Shown: positions 29,749-38,969, numbered from the stretch's first letter. The stretch: DNA of 64,000 nucleotides from Pseudogemmobacter hezensis (GCF_013155295.1 NZ_JABJXT010000009.1:124001-188000), one strand, 5' to 3'. Translations and numbers: made by a program. Notes: generated by a model not told the origin, from the sequence alone.

Positions 29749-30402
29749 ATGAGCGACTTCGCCTCCCTCCGCATGACCATGGTCGATACGCAGGTCCGGC
29801 CGTCAGACGTGACCAAATTTCCTATTATTGATGCGATGCTGCATGTTCCGCGTGAGAACTATGTGCCCGCAGACAAGCGTGACGCCGCCTATATCGGCGC
29901 GCATGTCGGCTTGGGCGCTGACCGGGTGCTGCTTGAGCCGCGCACATTTGCGAAAATGATCGAGGCGCTTGAGATTGGCCCGGGCGATCTGGTGCTGGAT
30001 GTGGGGGCAGGGCTTGGCTATTCCAGCGCCCTGCTGGCGCGCCTGGTGCAGACCGTGGTCGCGCTTGAAGAGGATCCGGCGCTTGCCACTGAGGCCGAGC
30101 GGATCCTTGCGGCTGATGGCGTTGACAATGTGGTTGTCGTCCAAGGGCCCCTGGCTGCAGGTGCGGCCAAATATGCGCCCTATGATGCCATCGTGATCAG
30201 CGGCGCGATTGAAGAGCTGCCTGAGGCGCTGACCGCGCAGCTGAAAGAAGGCGGCCGGATCGTTGCGGTGGTGATGACCGGGGCGCTTGGCACCGTGAAA
30301 CACGGGCTGAAAACCGATGGCCGGATCGACTGGCGCTTTGCTTTTAATGCGGCTGCCCCGGTTTTGCCTGGATTTACGAAAGAAAAAACCTTCACCCTGT
30401 GA
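29749..30402 (+). CDS. Protein-L-isoaspartate O-methyltransferase family protein
   Basis: A 217-residue class I SAM methyltransferase of the PCMT family. The SAM-binding loop VLDVGAGLGYSSALLARL is near residue 83, preceded by the PCMT N-terminal pattern VDTQVRPSDVT and PRENYVP. Canonical PCMT repairs isoaspartate in aged proteins. Versions next to tolC in alphaproteobacteria are shorter and lack part of the usual substrate region, so the substrate is uncertain. It is followed 76 bp later by tolC in the same direction. Confidence 0.85.
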   Translation: MSDFASLRMTMVDTQVRPSDVTKFPIIDAMLHVPRENYVPADKRDAAYIGAHVGLGADRVLLEPRTFAKMIEALEIGPGDLVLDVGAGLGYSSALLARLVQTVVALEEDPALATEAERILAADGVDNVVVVQGPLAAGAAKYAPYDAIVISGAIEELPEALTAQLKEGGRIVAVVMTGALGTVKHGLKTDGRIDWRFAFNAAAPVLPGFTKEKTFTL

Positions 30403-30478
30403 CAGGGGAAGGAAGAAACGGCGCGGGACCGGAGATAAGCCCCGGCTCGCCGCACACGAGCAGACAGGACGGATAAAG

Positions 30479-31906
30479 ATGCGCAACTGGCTAAAGGTGG
30501 TGACGATCAGCGTAGCGGCGGCGGTGACCACGCTGCCGGCCAAGGCCGAGACCCTGGCCGATGCGCTGATTGCGGCCTATCGGAACTCAAATCTCATGGC
30601 GCAGAACCAGGCGGTGCTGCGGGCGGCAGATGAGGATGCGGCGATCGCAATGGCCTCGCTGCGCCCGGTTGTGGCCTATGCGGTTCGGGCCGGGTCCAGC
30701 TATTCTGACAGCTCGGGCTATACCTCGAACGTTCTGGGCCAGGTGCTGCCGGTCTCGTCCTGGTCGAAGAATTTCAGCGCCTCGTTTGAGCTTAGCGTGA
30801 CGCTGACGCTGATGGACTTCGGGCGTCGGGCCATCTCGCTGGAGATCGCGCGTGAAAACGTCATGGCGACCCGCCAGGCGCTGGTCTCGGTCGAGCAGGA
30901 CGTGCTGCTGGCAGCCGTGCGGGCCTATGTTCAGGTGCGCCTGCAGGGTGAGATCGTGGCGCTGCGTCAGTCGAATGTGCGGCTGATCACCCAGGAACTG
31001 CGTGCTGCTGAAGATCGGTTCGAGGTCGGTGAGATCACCCGCACCGATGTCTCGATTGCCGAGGCGGCGCTGGCGGCCTCGCGCGCCAATCTGGCGGCGG
31101 CTGAGGGCGATCTGAAAGTCGCGCGTGAAACCTATAAGGCAGCAACCGGGGCCTATCCGGGCCGCCTGGCCGCGCTGCCCAAAAGCCCGGCCATTGGCCG
31201 CTCGATGGAAGAGGCCCGCAAGGTTGCGGTCAGCACCCATCCGACCATCCGCCAGTCGCAGCATTCGGTGAAGGTCTCTGACCTGAACGTTGCCCTGGCC
31301 GAGGCCGCGATGAAGCCGACGCTGGGCCTGAGTGCGGGCGTCAGCGCCAGCCGCAGCGAGGCCCCTGGCCTGCGCAACGACTCGGACACGCTGGGGGGCA
31401 GCGTCAGCCTGAACCTGAACCAGACCATCTATGCCGGTGGCAGCCTTTCGGCCCAGTATCGCCGTGCGGTTGCGCAGAAAGAGGCCTCGCGTTCAGCGCT
31501 GCGCCAGACCGTCGTGCAGATCGAGCAAAATATCGGCACGCTCTGGGCGATGCTGGATGTCTACAGCGCCTCGATCGAGGCTTCGCGCCAGCAGATCGTT
31601 GCCGCACAGGCCGCTTTTGACGGTGTGCGCGAAGAGGCCGCACTTGGTGCCCGGACCACGCTGGATGTGCTGGATGCAGAACAGGATCTGCTGAATGCCC
31701 GGGCCTCGCGGCTTGAGGCCGAGGCGAACCGCTACTATGGGATCTATCAGATCCTGGCGGGCATGGGCCTGCTGACCGCCGAGCATCTGAACCTTGGCAT
31801 CCCCACCTATGACCCGGCAGCCTATTACAATGCGGTTAAGAATGCGCCCACGACTTCGGTGCAGGGCAAAAAGCTCGACCGGATCCTGAAGCGCGGCAAT
31901 AACTGA
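30479..31906 (+). CDS. tolC: TolC-family outer-membrane efflux protein
   Basis: A 475-residue outer-membrane channel protein. A signal peptide ends at about residue 23 (TTLPAKAETLADAL). Two OEP repeats follow, with long helices rich in Ala and heptads, and the first-repeat EVGEITRTDVSIAEAAL is matched by EAALGARTTLDVLDAEQDLL in the second. It would form the trimeric exit duct for type I secretion or RND/MFS pumps. The start at 30479 follows GGACGGA. The longer open frame begins inside the previous gene. A strong terminator follows. Confidence 0.93.
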   Translation: MRNWLKVVTISVAAAVTTLPAKAETLADALIAAYRNSNLMAQNQAVLRAADEDAAIAMASLRPVVAYAVRAGSSYSDSSGYTSNVLGQVLPVSSWSKNFSASFELSVTLTLMDFGRRAISLEIARENVMATRQALVSVEQDVLLAAVRAYVQVRLQGEIVALRQSNVRLITQELRAAEDRFEVGEITRTDVSIAEAALAASRANLAAAEGDLKVARETYKAATGAYPGRLAALPKSPAIGRSMEEARKVAVSTHPTIRQSQHSVKVSDLNVALAEAAMKPTLGLSAGVSASRSEAPGLRNDSDTLGGSVSLNLNQTIYAGGSLSAQYRRAVAQKEASRSALRQTVVQIEQNIGTLWAMLDVYSASIEASRQQIVAAQAAFDGVREEAALGARTTLDVLDAEQDLLNARASRLEAEANRYYGIYQILAGMGLLTAEHLNLGIPTYDPAAYYNAVKNAPTTSVQGKKLDRILKRGNN

Positions 31907-31970
31907 TCACAGCGGGCCGAGGCTGTCTGACAGAGCGTTAAGAGAGTTCCGGCAGAGCGTTGAAAGCAGA

Positions 31971-31999
31971 AATCGGCGCGGGAGACCGCGCCGATTTTC
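31971..31999 (+). terminator. Intrinsic terminator of tolC
   Basis: Perfect 11-bp stem AATCGGCGCGG/CCGCGCCGATT with GAGA tetraloop, then TT. It lies 64 nt after the stop. Confidence 0.85.
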
Positions 32000-32148
32000 A
32001 TTTGGATCGGCCACTTTTGAAGCGAATTGCCGGCAATTTGCCGCTATTCCCCCGGCAGCCCCTGGTTGCGTTTTATCGGCATTCCTTGTCTGGCGGGCAT
32101 TCTGGCGATAGACTAAGCGCAAAGAAGAGCGAAAGACGGGCAGGCATC

Positions 32149-33075
32149 ATGTCAGAACCACTTACGACGCGTGAGATTGAGACTGTTCTCTCCTCTATTC
32201 GCAGGCTGGTTTCTGCAGAGCTGCGCCCGACGCTGAAGCCGCCGACCAATGCCGCAGCGGTCGATAAGCTGTTGCTTACGCCCTCTTTGCGTGTCGTGCC
32301 CGAACATCCTGAGGCTGAGGCTGATATGCCGCCGCCGGGGAGAACAGCGGGGGCGGGTGCTGTTGCGGCAGATGCGATTGCTCCTGGTTTCTCAGAGGCT
32401 GCCGCTCAGGTCTTTTTCGGTGAGGCCGCGCCGCTGGGCCAGGCGCATTATGCCGAAGGCTATGAGGATTCGGATTTCAAAGACGCAGACAGCGGCTTTG
32501 GCGCAGATCCTGCCCCGGCTGTGCCCCATGACGCGCTGACAGCCCCCAGTGACGATCCTGCCGCAGGTATCGCCCTGGCGTCGATACCGGTGGTCGACTG
32601 GGCGCAGGACGGCGATCCATGGGCGGGCAGCATGACCAGTGACGCCAGCATCACAGACGGAGGCGGCGATCAGCCCGTGAAAGCCCAGCCCGTGAAAGCC
32701 CAAGCTGATGCAGCGCAGGCTGCAGGCAAGGTTGCCGGGCGCATTTCGCCTGCGCCGAAAACGGCTCGTGCTGTGTCGGATGATCCATTGGCCCGGGCCT
32801 GGGCGGACCGCGCCGAGGCTGAGATTACCGAGGTGCTGAACAGGTCCGCGCCCGCCGCAGCCGACCGTGATGAGGCCCATCCAGCAGATAGGGCAGCGAC
32901 ACCGGATGAGGACGCGCAGGCGACCCTGATCGACGAAGACTTTCTGCGCGATCTTGTGCGCATGATCATCCGTGAAGAACTGGCAGGCTCTCTGGGTGAG
33001 CGTATTACCCGCAATGTGCGCAAGCTGGTCCGGCATGAGGTCAATATGGCGATTGCCACCCGCGACCTGGACTGA
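32149..33075 (+). CDS. DUF2497/PopZ-like polar organising protein candidate
   Basis: A 308-residue protein with three zones. A short N-terminal helix (TTREIETVLSSIRRLVSAEL) resembles the start of PopZ/DUF2497. A long acidic, Pro/Ala-rich disordered middle spans about residues 30-250. A conserved helical C-terminus (DEDFLRDLVRMIIREELAGS, then RNVRKLVRHEVNMAI) ends the protein. This short helix-IDR-helix plan is that of PopZ, which assembles a condensate at cell poles. The gene order methyltransferase-tolC-this gene agrees with the PopZ locus as I recall it in other alphaproteobacteria. Start has GGGCAGG upstream. Middle contains an in-frame 15-nt duplication (32671-32700). Confidence 0.75.
   Translation: MSEPLTTREIETVLSSIRRLVSAELRPTLKPPTNAAAVDKLLLTPSLRVVPEHPEAEADMPPPGRTAGAGAVAADAIAPGFSEAAAQVFFGEAAPLGQAHYAEGYEDSDFKDADSGFGADPAPAVPHDALTAPSDDPAAGIALASIPVVDWAQDGDPWAGSMTSDASITDGGGDQPVKAQPVKAQADAAQAAGKVAGRISPAPKTARAVSDDPLARAWADRAEAEITEVLNRSAPAAADRDEAHPADRAATPDEDAQATLIDEDFLRDLVRMIIREELAGSLGERITRNVRKLVRHEVNMAIATRDLD
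32671..32700 (+). repeat. 15-nt in-frame duplication inside the PopZ-like gene
   Basis: Two perfect copies encode QPVKA twice in the disordered middle region. Length is a multiple of three, so the frame is kept. Confidence 0.9.
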
Positions 33076-33110
33076 CCGCTGCGGACTGACAGCGGCGGAC
33101 TGACAGCGGC
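33069..33110. repeat. 14-nt tandem repeat spanning the PopZ-like stop codon
   Basis: Units at 33069-33082, 33083-33096 and 33097-33110 all begin GGACTGAC. The first contains the gene's Asp codon and TGA stop. Confidence 0.9.
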
Positions 33111-33451
33111 GGGCTGGCCGCCTTCGTCACACGGCCTGCCGCCGCGTTGCCTGCACCATCCTGTTGTGCCACATTTTACTGCGCTGCAGGCTGCCTGGCT
33201 GGATGCGGGCCTCGCTGTCGTTGCCAGGCTTTCTGGCAGTTTCCGCATCGGCAGAGCCTGGCGCTCGATGTGATGCGCCGATCAGGCTGGCCCAGGGCCG
33301 TTAAGGATCTGCGAAAGATCTGCCGCCAGATGATACCAGAGGGGCATGCAGCCCGCTGAAAGTTTGCTTCGGCGCTTTGGCATGAAAGCCATGAAGCCAA
33401 AAGAAAACGCCCCGGATGGGGCGTTCTTTTCGACAGTCTGATGCCGCTGGA
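33076..33451. other. Intergenic gap between convergent genes
   Basis: About 375 bp holding the tandem repeat at its left end and a bidirectional terminator at its right end. Nothing else recognisable in the middle. Confidence 0.5.
33402..33430. terminator. Bidirectional intrinsic terminator
   Basis: AGAAAACGCCCC, loop GGAT, GGGGCGTTCTTTT. It serves the DUF6280 gene on the minus strand and has T-runs both ways. Confidence 0.85.
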
Positions 33452-33778
33452 TCAGGCTGCTTCGGCCTGATCGGTTTCCAGCGCCGCGCGGCGCTCGGAT
33501 TCTTCGCGGCTCAGCGCGACCGAGGTGCGGATGCCTTTGCCGACGAATTCCATCAGGCCTTTGACGACGCGCTCATTGGGGTCGATGCCTGCACAGGACA
33601 GAACCTCACGGCCGTCGCGCGACCGCGCCCAGCGGGCGATCTGCTCAGGGCCGTTGCCATATTTCTTGTCATCGGCGATCGCGTCGTCGAGAGCGGCAAG
33701 GACCACAGCAGCGAAGAGTTTGCGAGCGCGCTGACCCTGCTCGAAGTTGAAAGCCGTACTATCAATAGAATCGAGCAT
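33452..33778 (-). CDS. DUF6280 family protein
   Basis: A 108-residue protein of a family that appears confined to Rhodobacterales-type bacteria. The highly conserved block EQGQRARKLFAAVVLAALDD continues through KKYGNGPEQIARWARSRDG and the single Cys in VLSCAGIDPNERV. It has no membrane segment or catalytic signature I recognise. The start at 33778 has AAGGA 8 nt upstream; an ATG three codons earlier is weaker. Strong sequence conservation across the order suggests a housekeeping role that is not yet defined. Confidence 0.82.
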   Translation of the reverse strand: MLDSIDSTAFNFEQGQRARKLFAAVVLAALDDAIADDKKYGNGPEQIARWARSRDGREVLSCAGIDPNERVVKGLMEFVGKGIRTSVALSREESERRAALETDQAEAA

Positions 33779-34124
33779 CACGCACATCCTTGGTATTTTT
33801 TGGGTCGTTGCCGGGTCGCCTGCCGCTTGTAACGCCTGGATCACGATTCGGGCAGTCCCGTTTGGAATGCCTGCTATGCGTTTTTAGCATGGAGTGAAAC
33901 AAAAGCCACATAATATGGGTGTCACATAGGGGGGGCATCGCCAAAATATAGGGCAGGACAGAAGGTTTTCAAGCTTTCACCGCCCAGGTTGCAGCGTTTC
34001 CGCCTTGCCTGTCTTATGGAAAGATGCCTTTGGCCAGGATCGGGGCTGTTCTGGTCGGTCCAGGGCGGCCCGAACGGCCCCGGCGGGGGCGGGTTGCCCC
34101 GCCCGGCAGCCGGGCAACCCGCCT
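33779..34124. other. Intergenic stretch between DUF6280 and ygfZ
   Basis: About 345 bp. Holds the DUF6280 promoter region and, near its right end, an 11-bp GC hairpin (34089-34122). No credible gene seen. Confidence 0.5.
34089..34122. terminator. GC hairpin downstream of ygfZ
   Basis: Perfect stem GCGGGTTGCCC/GGGCAACCCGC with a 12-nt loop, about 48 nt beyond the ygfZ stop. There is no T-run, so it may act as a mRNA 3' end stabiliser instead of an intrinsic terminator. Confidence 0.5.
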
Positions 34125-34172
34125 GCCAGCCTGCCCGTCAGCCAGCCTGCCTGTCAGCCCGCCAGCCTGTCA
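34125..34172. repeat. 16-nt tandem repeat ending in the ygfZ stop codon
   Basis: Three 16-nt units (34125-34140, 34141-34156, 34157-34172), each ending GTCA, so that each carries TGA on the minus strand. The last one is the actual ygfZ stop (34172-34170). Confidence 0.9.
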
Positions 34173-34973
34173 GCCCGCCTCGGCCTGCAGTTGCGCCTCT
34201 CCTGCGATCAGTGGGCCGCCCATACGATCAAAGCGCATATGCGCCAGCGCCTTGCCATTATGGCTGGTGCCCAGCCGCCCGGCCTCGCGCCCGTCGGACA
34301 GGGTGATCGGCGTGCCGGGGGCGGCGGTGCCACTGATTTCCAGCCGCACCAGACCTTTACGCAGCTCTGTCTTATGCTTCATGCGGGCGGTGACCTCCTG
34401 GCCGACATAGCAGCCTTTGCGGAAGTTAACGCCGTGCAGACGCTCGAACCCCTGTTCCAGGATGAAGGTCTCGTTCGGCTGCAGCTCATTGGGGTATTCG
34501 GGGATCAGATGCGCAAGGCGGATCGCATCCCAATCGGGGCTTTGATCGGGGGGTTGCGGCAGCGTATCGGGCAGGTTTTCGGTATAGAGCCGCCAGCCAA
34601 GCGCCTCATGCCGGGGATCGGGCAGGGCGCCTTCGGGTGCGGGCCCCGTGCCGCGTTGCAGCTGCAGCTCTGCGGCGCTGATCGTGACGGCGGCGCGCAG
34701 CTTGTAAAGCGTCAGCAGGCGCTGCACCTGGGGCGCCAGATCCGCATGGATGTCGAGGAACAAAAGCCCCTCGGGGTCGCCGGGGCGGCGGATGATGAAG
34801 AAATCCGCCAGATACTTGCCCTGCGGCGTCAGCAGCGCCGCCCAGACAAGGCCCGGGGCCTTTGCCAGCGGCAACACGTCATTGCTGACAAGGCCCTGCA
34901 GGAAGGTGACTGCATCTGCGCCTTCGATCTTCAGGATCCTGCGGTCGGTGGTCTGGCTGGTCTGGGTCATCAC
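34170..34973 (-). CDS. ygfZ: YgfZ/GcvT-like folate-binding Fe-S protein
   Basis: A 267-residue relative of the glycine-cleavage T protein. The family hallmark KGCYVGQEVTAR is at about residues 193-204. The N-terminal pattern DAVTFLQGLVSNDV precedes it. YgfZ binds folate and helps assemble or repair certain Fe-S proteins. The catalytic T-protein residues are not expected in this branch. Two ATG codons in tandem (34973, 34970) can start it. The stop codon belongs to a 16-nt tandem repeat. Confidence 0.9.
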   Translation of the reverse strand: MMTQTSQTTDRRILKIEGADAVTFLQGLVSNDVLPLAKAPGLVWAALLTPQGKYLADFFIIRRPGDPEGLLFLDIHADLAPQVQRLLTLYKLRAAVTISAAELQLQRGTGPAPEGALPDPRHEALGWRLYTENLPDTLPQPPDQSPDWDAIRLAHLIPEYPNELQPNETFILEQGFERLHGVNFRKGCYVGQEVTARMKHKTELRKGLVRLEISGTAAPGTPITLSDGREAGRLGTSHNGKALAHMRFDRMGGPLIAGEAQLQAEAG

Positions 34974-35136
34974 ATGGATCCGGTCTGAAAGGGTATTGTC
35001 GGGCGGCCCCTGGAATATGGGCCGCTGCCTTGCCGGGGGAAAGGGGCAGAATGGGCAAAGCTGCCAGTCGCTGGCCTCTTATCCCATGTCTTTTGGTCTC
35101 AGGCCTTCGGGTTTCATGCCTGTGGGCCGAACCCCG

Positions 35137-37011
35137 TCAGTCGCGGAACTGCAGCGCATAGAGGCGGGCATAGATGCCGCCTTTGGCCAGCAGCGCCTCA
35201 TGCGTGCCCTCTTCGGCCAGCCGCCCCTGATCCATGACAAGGATATTGTCGGCCTCGCGCACGGTTGCCAGGCGGTGGGCGATCACCAGGGTGGTGCGCC
35301 CGGCCTGGGCGCGGGCCAGCGCCGCTGTTACCGCCTGCTCGGATGCCGCATCCAGCGCCGAGGTTGCCTCATCCAGCAAAAGCACCGGCGCATCCGCCAG
35401 CAGCGCCCGTGCAATCGCCACCCGCTGCCGCTGCCCGCCCGACAGCGCCGAGCCGCGTGGCCCGGCCGAGGCGTCGATCCCCTGCGGCAGGCGCGCCAGG
35501 AACTCGGCGACATTGGCGTCTTCCAGCGCGTGCTCCAGCTGCGCGGGCGTGATGGTGTCGCGGCCAAGGATCAGGTTTTCGCGCAGGCTTTCGTCGAAAA
35601 GCGCGGCCTCCTGGCTGACGGCGGCAAAGAGCCTGCGCTGATCTGCAAGGCTCATGGCGTCGGTTTCCGCGCCGCCGATCAGGATCCGCCCCGATTGCGG
35701 CACGGCAAGCGCGGTCAGCAGGTGGAAGATCGTCGATTTCCCCGCACCCGAGGCCCCGACCAGGGCCGTGACCTTGCCCGCCGGAGCGACAAAGCTGAGA
35801 TCTTGCAGAACCGGGGTCTCGTCATAGGCGAAAGAGACGTTGTCAAAGCGGATCTCTGGCGGCAGGTGATCGGGGCGGGCGGTGCTGACGGCCGGGCGCT
35901 GCGCCCTGGGCCGCGTGTCGAAAAGCGCATAGATGCGGTCGAGCGAGGCAAGCGCGATCTGCCGCTGGCCCGCCAGTTCGGAAAGACGCCGGATCGGCTG
36001 GAAGGTCAGCGCCATGGCGGTGAAAAAGGCCATGAATTCGCCGGTGGTGCGCTCGCCCGCGACCACTTCGCTGCCGCCCAGCAAAAGCACGGCGAAAAAG
36101 CCGATGCCGGTGACCACATCGACCAGGGCGGGCATGGTGGCGCGGCCCAGCACCGATTTGATCTCGGCGCGGCGGATGCGGTCAACGATCACGCCAAAGC
36201 GGCTGCTTTGATAGGCTTCCATCCGGTTCAGTTTGACCTGCTGGATGCCGTGGAAGATCTCGTCCAGCCGGGTGGCGCGCATGCTGGATTCCGCCCGCAT
36301 CTGCCCGGTTTTGCGGCGGATATAGCGTTGCAAGGCCAGGGCGGGCAGCAGCAGAAGCGGCGTGCCGACCAGCGCCACCAGCGTCCAGTGCAGGTCGATC
36401 ATCAGTGCGACGACGAAAAGGCCGATCAGCGCCACAAGGTCGCGGCCGATCCCGGCGATCACCAGCTGGGTGGTGGCCTGGGCGGCGATGGTATCGCCCT
36501 GGACGCGCTCGATCAGGCTGCCGGGCGGGTTTTTCTGGTAAAAGTCGCCATCCAGCGTCAGCAGATGCCGCAAAAGCGCCACCTGCATCTCGGCGGCGTT
36601 GTTTTGATTGACGATGGCCATCAGCCAGCGCCCAAGGATCGAGGTCAGGGCCCGGAACACGAAAAGCGCCAGGATCCCCAGCCCGACCCAGATCAGCGCC
36701 TCGCCGGAACGTGAGGCGAAAACCTCGTCGAAAAGCGGCTCGAGCATCCAGGACAACAGCCCCAGCGTCGAGCCTTCCAGCGCTGAGACCAGCATGGTCA
36801 AAAGCATCAGCCCGGCGCGTTTGCGCAGGAAATCGCGCCAAAAGCGCCGGAAGAGCTGGCCTTCCTGCCCCGCGGGCACCGGCTGGACCGAGGCCTCGGT
36901 CATTGCAAACAGACGGCTGCGTTTCCGGGGCTGATCCACCGCAGATTCGGCGGTCCGGTCTTGCGCGGGGGCGTGGTTGGGCGCGTGGTCGGGGGCTGGG
37001 CCGCTTTGCAT
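35137..37011 (-). CDS. ABC exporter, fused membrane and ATPase domains (MsbA-like)
   Basis: A 624-residue half-transporter. About 40 charged, disordered N-terminal residues precede six transmembrane helices (from LMLLTMLVSALEGSTLGLL to about residue 330). The ATPase domain has Walker A GASGAGKST, signature LSGGQRQRVAIARAL, Walker B VLLLDEATSA and the switch His in VIAHRLATV. It exports lipids or hydrophobic compounds as a homodimer. Sequence type is closest to lipid-A/multidrug exporters, but substrate is not provable. Start choice is uncertain: 37011 has AGGAG 12 nt upstream, while 37023 and 36903 are alternatives. Confidence 0.9.
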   Translation of the reverse strand: MQSGPAPDHAPNHAPAQDRTAESAVDQPRKRSRLFAMTEASVQPVPAGQEGQLFRRFWRDFLRKRAGLMLLTMLVSALEGSTLGLLSWMLEPLFDEVFASRSGEALIWVGLGILALFVFRALTSILGRWLMAIVNQNNAAEMQVALLRHLLTLDGDFYQKNPPGSLIERVQGDTIAAQATTQLVIAGIGRDLVALIGLFVVALMIDLHWTLVALVGTPLLLLPALALQRYIRRKTGQMRAESSMRATRLDEIFHGIQQVKLNRMEAYQSSRFGVIVDRIRRAEIKSVLGRATMPALVDVVTGIGFFAVLLLGGSEVVAGERTTGEFMAFFTAMALTFQPIRRLSELAGQRQIALASLDRIYALFDTRPRAQRPAVSTARPDHLPPEIRFDNVSFAYDETPVLQDLSFVAPAGKVTALVGASGAGKSTIFHLLTALAVPQSGRILIGGAETDAMSLADQRRLFAAVSQEAALFDESLRENLILGRDTITPAQLEHALEDANVAEFLARLPQGIDASAGPRGSALSGGQRQRVAIARALLADAPVLLLDEATSALDAASEQAVTAALARAQAGRTTLVIAHRLATVREADNILVMDQGRLAEEGTHEALLAKGGIYARLYALQFRD

Positions 37012-37137
37012 GGGCTCGCACATCTCCTTTGGCGTCGTGCCGATGTATCTGAGCCCGGCCCCCGGCTCAAGCCCGGGCTGCGTTTTCACAGAGGTCCGGG
37101 GGCTGCGATGATGGCGGAATGCGGCTTTGCGGGGCGC

Positions 37138-38073
37138 TCAGAACGCGGTGTCGACCGCGAAAAGGGCAGACCAGACCAGCGCATAGCCAAGGCTTGCCAC
37201 CCATCCAACCGCCACCACCCCGCCCAGCAGGCCAAGGGTGATCCACAACCCGTCGCGCTGCAAAATGCCCAGCCCCAGAACCGAGATCGCGGCGGCGGGG
37301 GCCAGATTGGCGAATGGGATCGGCAAGGCCAGGGCGATCGCCAGGATCAGGCATACAAGGCCCAGGCCCTGCTGAGCGCGGGGGCTGGACAGGGCTGTCA
37401 GACGCGGGTGCATCAGGGCCTCGGCGCGACGCAGCCAGGGGGTGACACGGGTGACCATGGCGGCAAAAGAGCTGCGCTCCATCGAGCGTTTGGTTATGAA
37501 TTCAGGCAGCCAGGGCTGGCGGCCCAGCATCATTTGCGCCGAAAGGAAGATCAGCGGCATGCCCAGGATGCCGGCAACGCCAGGGGGCGTTGGCAGGATA
37601 TTGGGGAAGGCAAAGACCAGCAACATGGCCCCGAAGGCGCGGCTGCGCATGGTTTCCAGCATATCCCCCACCGAGATCCGCTCGCGTATCGGGTCGCGGG
37701 CCAGGTGTTCCAGAACCGCCGTCAGCCCGGGGCGCGCGTTATGATCAGACGGGGGGGCAGATGCGGGATCAGATGGGGGGGCCTGATCGGCTGGGCGTCC
37801 GGCGGAAGGTTTGGCACCCGTATCAGGATCTCTATTGCGCGCTGTTACGCCGCCCATGACAGCGCCGGATACCGCTCCAGACAGGCTGTCTGTGCTGCCC
37901 CCATTTTCGGCTCTGGTTTCCGTCGCTGCTTCGCCCTCGCCCTCGGGGCAGGTATCTGCCCGCGCGGGGGCAGAGCCGGAAGCAGAATCGGGAACAGGAT
38001 GCAGTGGCTGCAAAGCGGGCGGCGCTGCTTTGTCTTCGGGCGAATTTGCGGGATGCTTACCTGCTGTTGCCAC
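37138..38073 (-). CDS. ExoD-family membrane protein with disordered N-terminus
   Basis: A 311-residue protein. The C-terminal 200 residues are an ExoD domain with several membrane helices (AFGAMLLVFAFPNILPTPPG, GLGLVCLILAIALALPIPFANLAPA and others). ExoD is linked to exopolysaccharide production and alkali tolerance in rhizobia. The first 110 residues are Ala, Pro, Gly and Asp rich and look disordered. Typical ExoD proteins lack this part, so translation may really start nearer the domain, for example at the internal Met around residue 72. It follows the ABC exporter's start region, in the same direction. Confidence 0.82.
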   Translation of the reverse strand: MATAGKHPANSPEDKAAPPALQPLHPVPDSASGSAPARADTCPEGEGEAATETRAENGGSTDSLSGAVSGAVMGGVTARNRDPDTGAKPSAGRPADQAPPSDPASAPPSDHNARPGLTAVLEHLARDPIRERISVGDMLETMRSRAFGAMLLVFAFPNILPTPPGVAGILGMPLIFLSAQMMLGRQPWLPEFITKRSMERSSFAAMVTRVTPWLRRAEALMHPRLTALSSPRAQQGLGLVCLILAIALALPIPFANLAPAAAISVLGLGILQRDGLWITLGLLGGVVAVGWVASLGYALVWSALFAVDTAF

Positions 38074-38468
38074 TTTTACCCCACATACTCGTTACTGTAA
38101 CCCGCAGTGCACGGCCACACCCGTCGGAGAGGCCGGTGCCCTGACTGCAGAATTCACCAAAAGATCGCCTCCCTAAGATCGGGTTCCCCAAATGGGGGCC
38201 CCGAAGATCTGGTCCCCGAAGTTCTGATCTCCGAAGATCGGGAAGCGCCGTCGCCCTCGTGCCTGTCAGACAGCGAAGGCTGAACTTATGCTCTCTCTCA
38301 GCGGGCGCGCGCGTTGCGGCAAGAGCCTTGAAGAACAGAGTGCGGCCACGGGCGGTTTCCCGCCCGTTCTCTGACGGCCAGGTGGCCCCGGGAAATTATC
38401 GCGGGCGCAGCCATGTCAGCCCCTGAAGCCAGGCCTGGCTGCCAGGGCAGGCTGGCGGGCGTGATTTC
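38074..38468. other. Intergenic stretch with small repeats and hairpin
   Basis: About 395 bp between exoD and the DUF305 gene. It contains a 15-nt tandem repeat (38199-38243) and an 8-bp hairpin with TTTC loop, ACGGGCGG/CCGCCCGT (38348-38367). The hairpin could terminate the DUF305 transcript. Confidence 0.55.
38199..38243. repeat. 15-nt tandem repeat, three copies
   Basis: Units at 38199-38213, 38214-38228 and 38229-38243, each of the form CxCCGAAGxTCxGxx. Confidence 0.8.
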
Positions 38469-38888
38469 TCATTCACCGGGGGCGTTTTGGGCAAGCCAGG
38501 CTTTCATCCAGCTGATCTCGCTTTCCTGGGCGCGGATGATCTCTTCTGCCAGTTTGCGCACCTCTGGATCTTTGCCATGTTCCAGCACGATCTGCGCCAT
38601 TGCGACGGCCCCTTCGTGGTGGGGGATCATGCCGCGAATGAAATCAACATCGGCATCGCCGCTGTAGGGGATCATCATCTCGCCGTGCATCGCGGCGGCT
38701 GCGGCCTCATAGGCGGCGGTTGCAGCGCCTGCGGCGTCTGGGGCGGCGGCCGATGCGCCATGGGCCGAGTGATCCATTGCAGGCATTTCTTCGGCGGCGA
38801 CAGGCGTTGTCATGGTGGCTGCAACGGTGGCGGCGAAAGCGATGCTGTATGCGGCCAGCCTGACGGATATGCGAGATGTTCTGATCAT
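38469..38888 (-). CDS. Secreted DUF305 protein, probable copper response
   Basis: A 139-residue exported protein. A signal peptide ends near residue 32 (TTPVAAEE). It is followed by the His/Met-rich AMDHSAHG. The DUF305 core has [20 protein letters not shown], with the paired His, and ends in [20 protein letters not shown]305 proteins are four-helix, His/Met-rich and often tied to copper handling in the periplasm. A CueR-type box (38970-39000) in front of the gene supports that here. The start at 38888 was chosen because it directly begins the signal peptide. Confidence 0.87.
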   Translation of the reverse strand: MIRTSRISVRLAAYSIAFAATVAATMTTPVAAEEMPAMDHSAHGASAAAPDAAGAATAAYEAAAAAMHGEMMIPYSGDADVDFIRGMIPHHEGAVAMAQIVLEHGKDPEVRKLAEEIIRAQESEISWMKAWLAQNAPGE

Positions 38889-38969
38889 GGTCTGATTTCC
38901 CTGTAATGCCGGAGCCCCGGATTTCGGAGCCTTTGTGATACATATTGCATGCGAGTGTCCGATCCGCAG

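Noticed and set aside
38074-38468. Small RNA or gene between exoD and DUF305
   Set aside because: Only repeats and one short hairpin; no promoter-plus-terminator pair or conserved frame that I can support.
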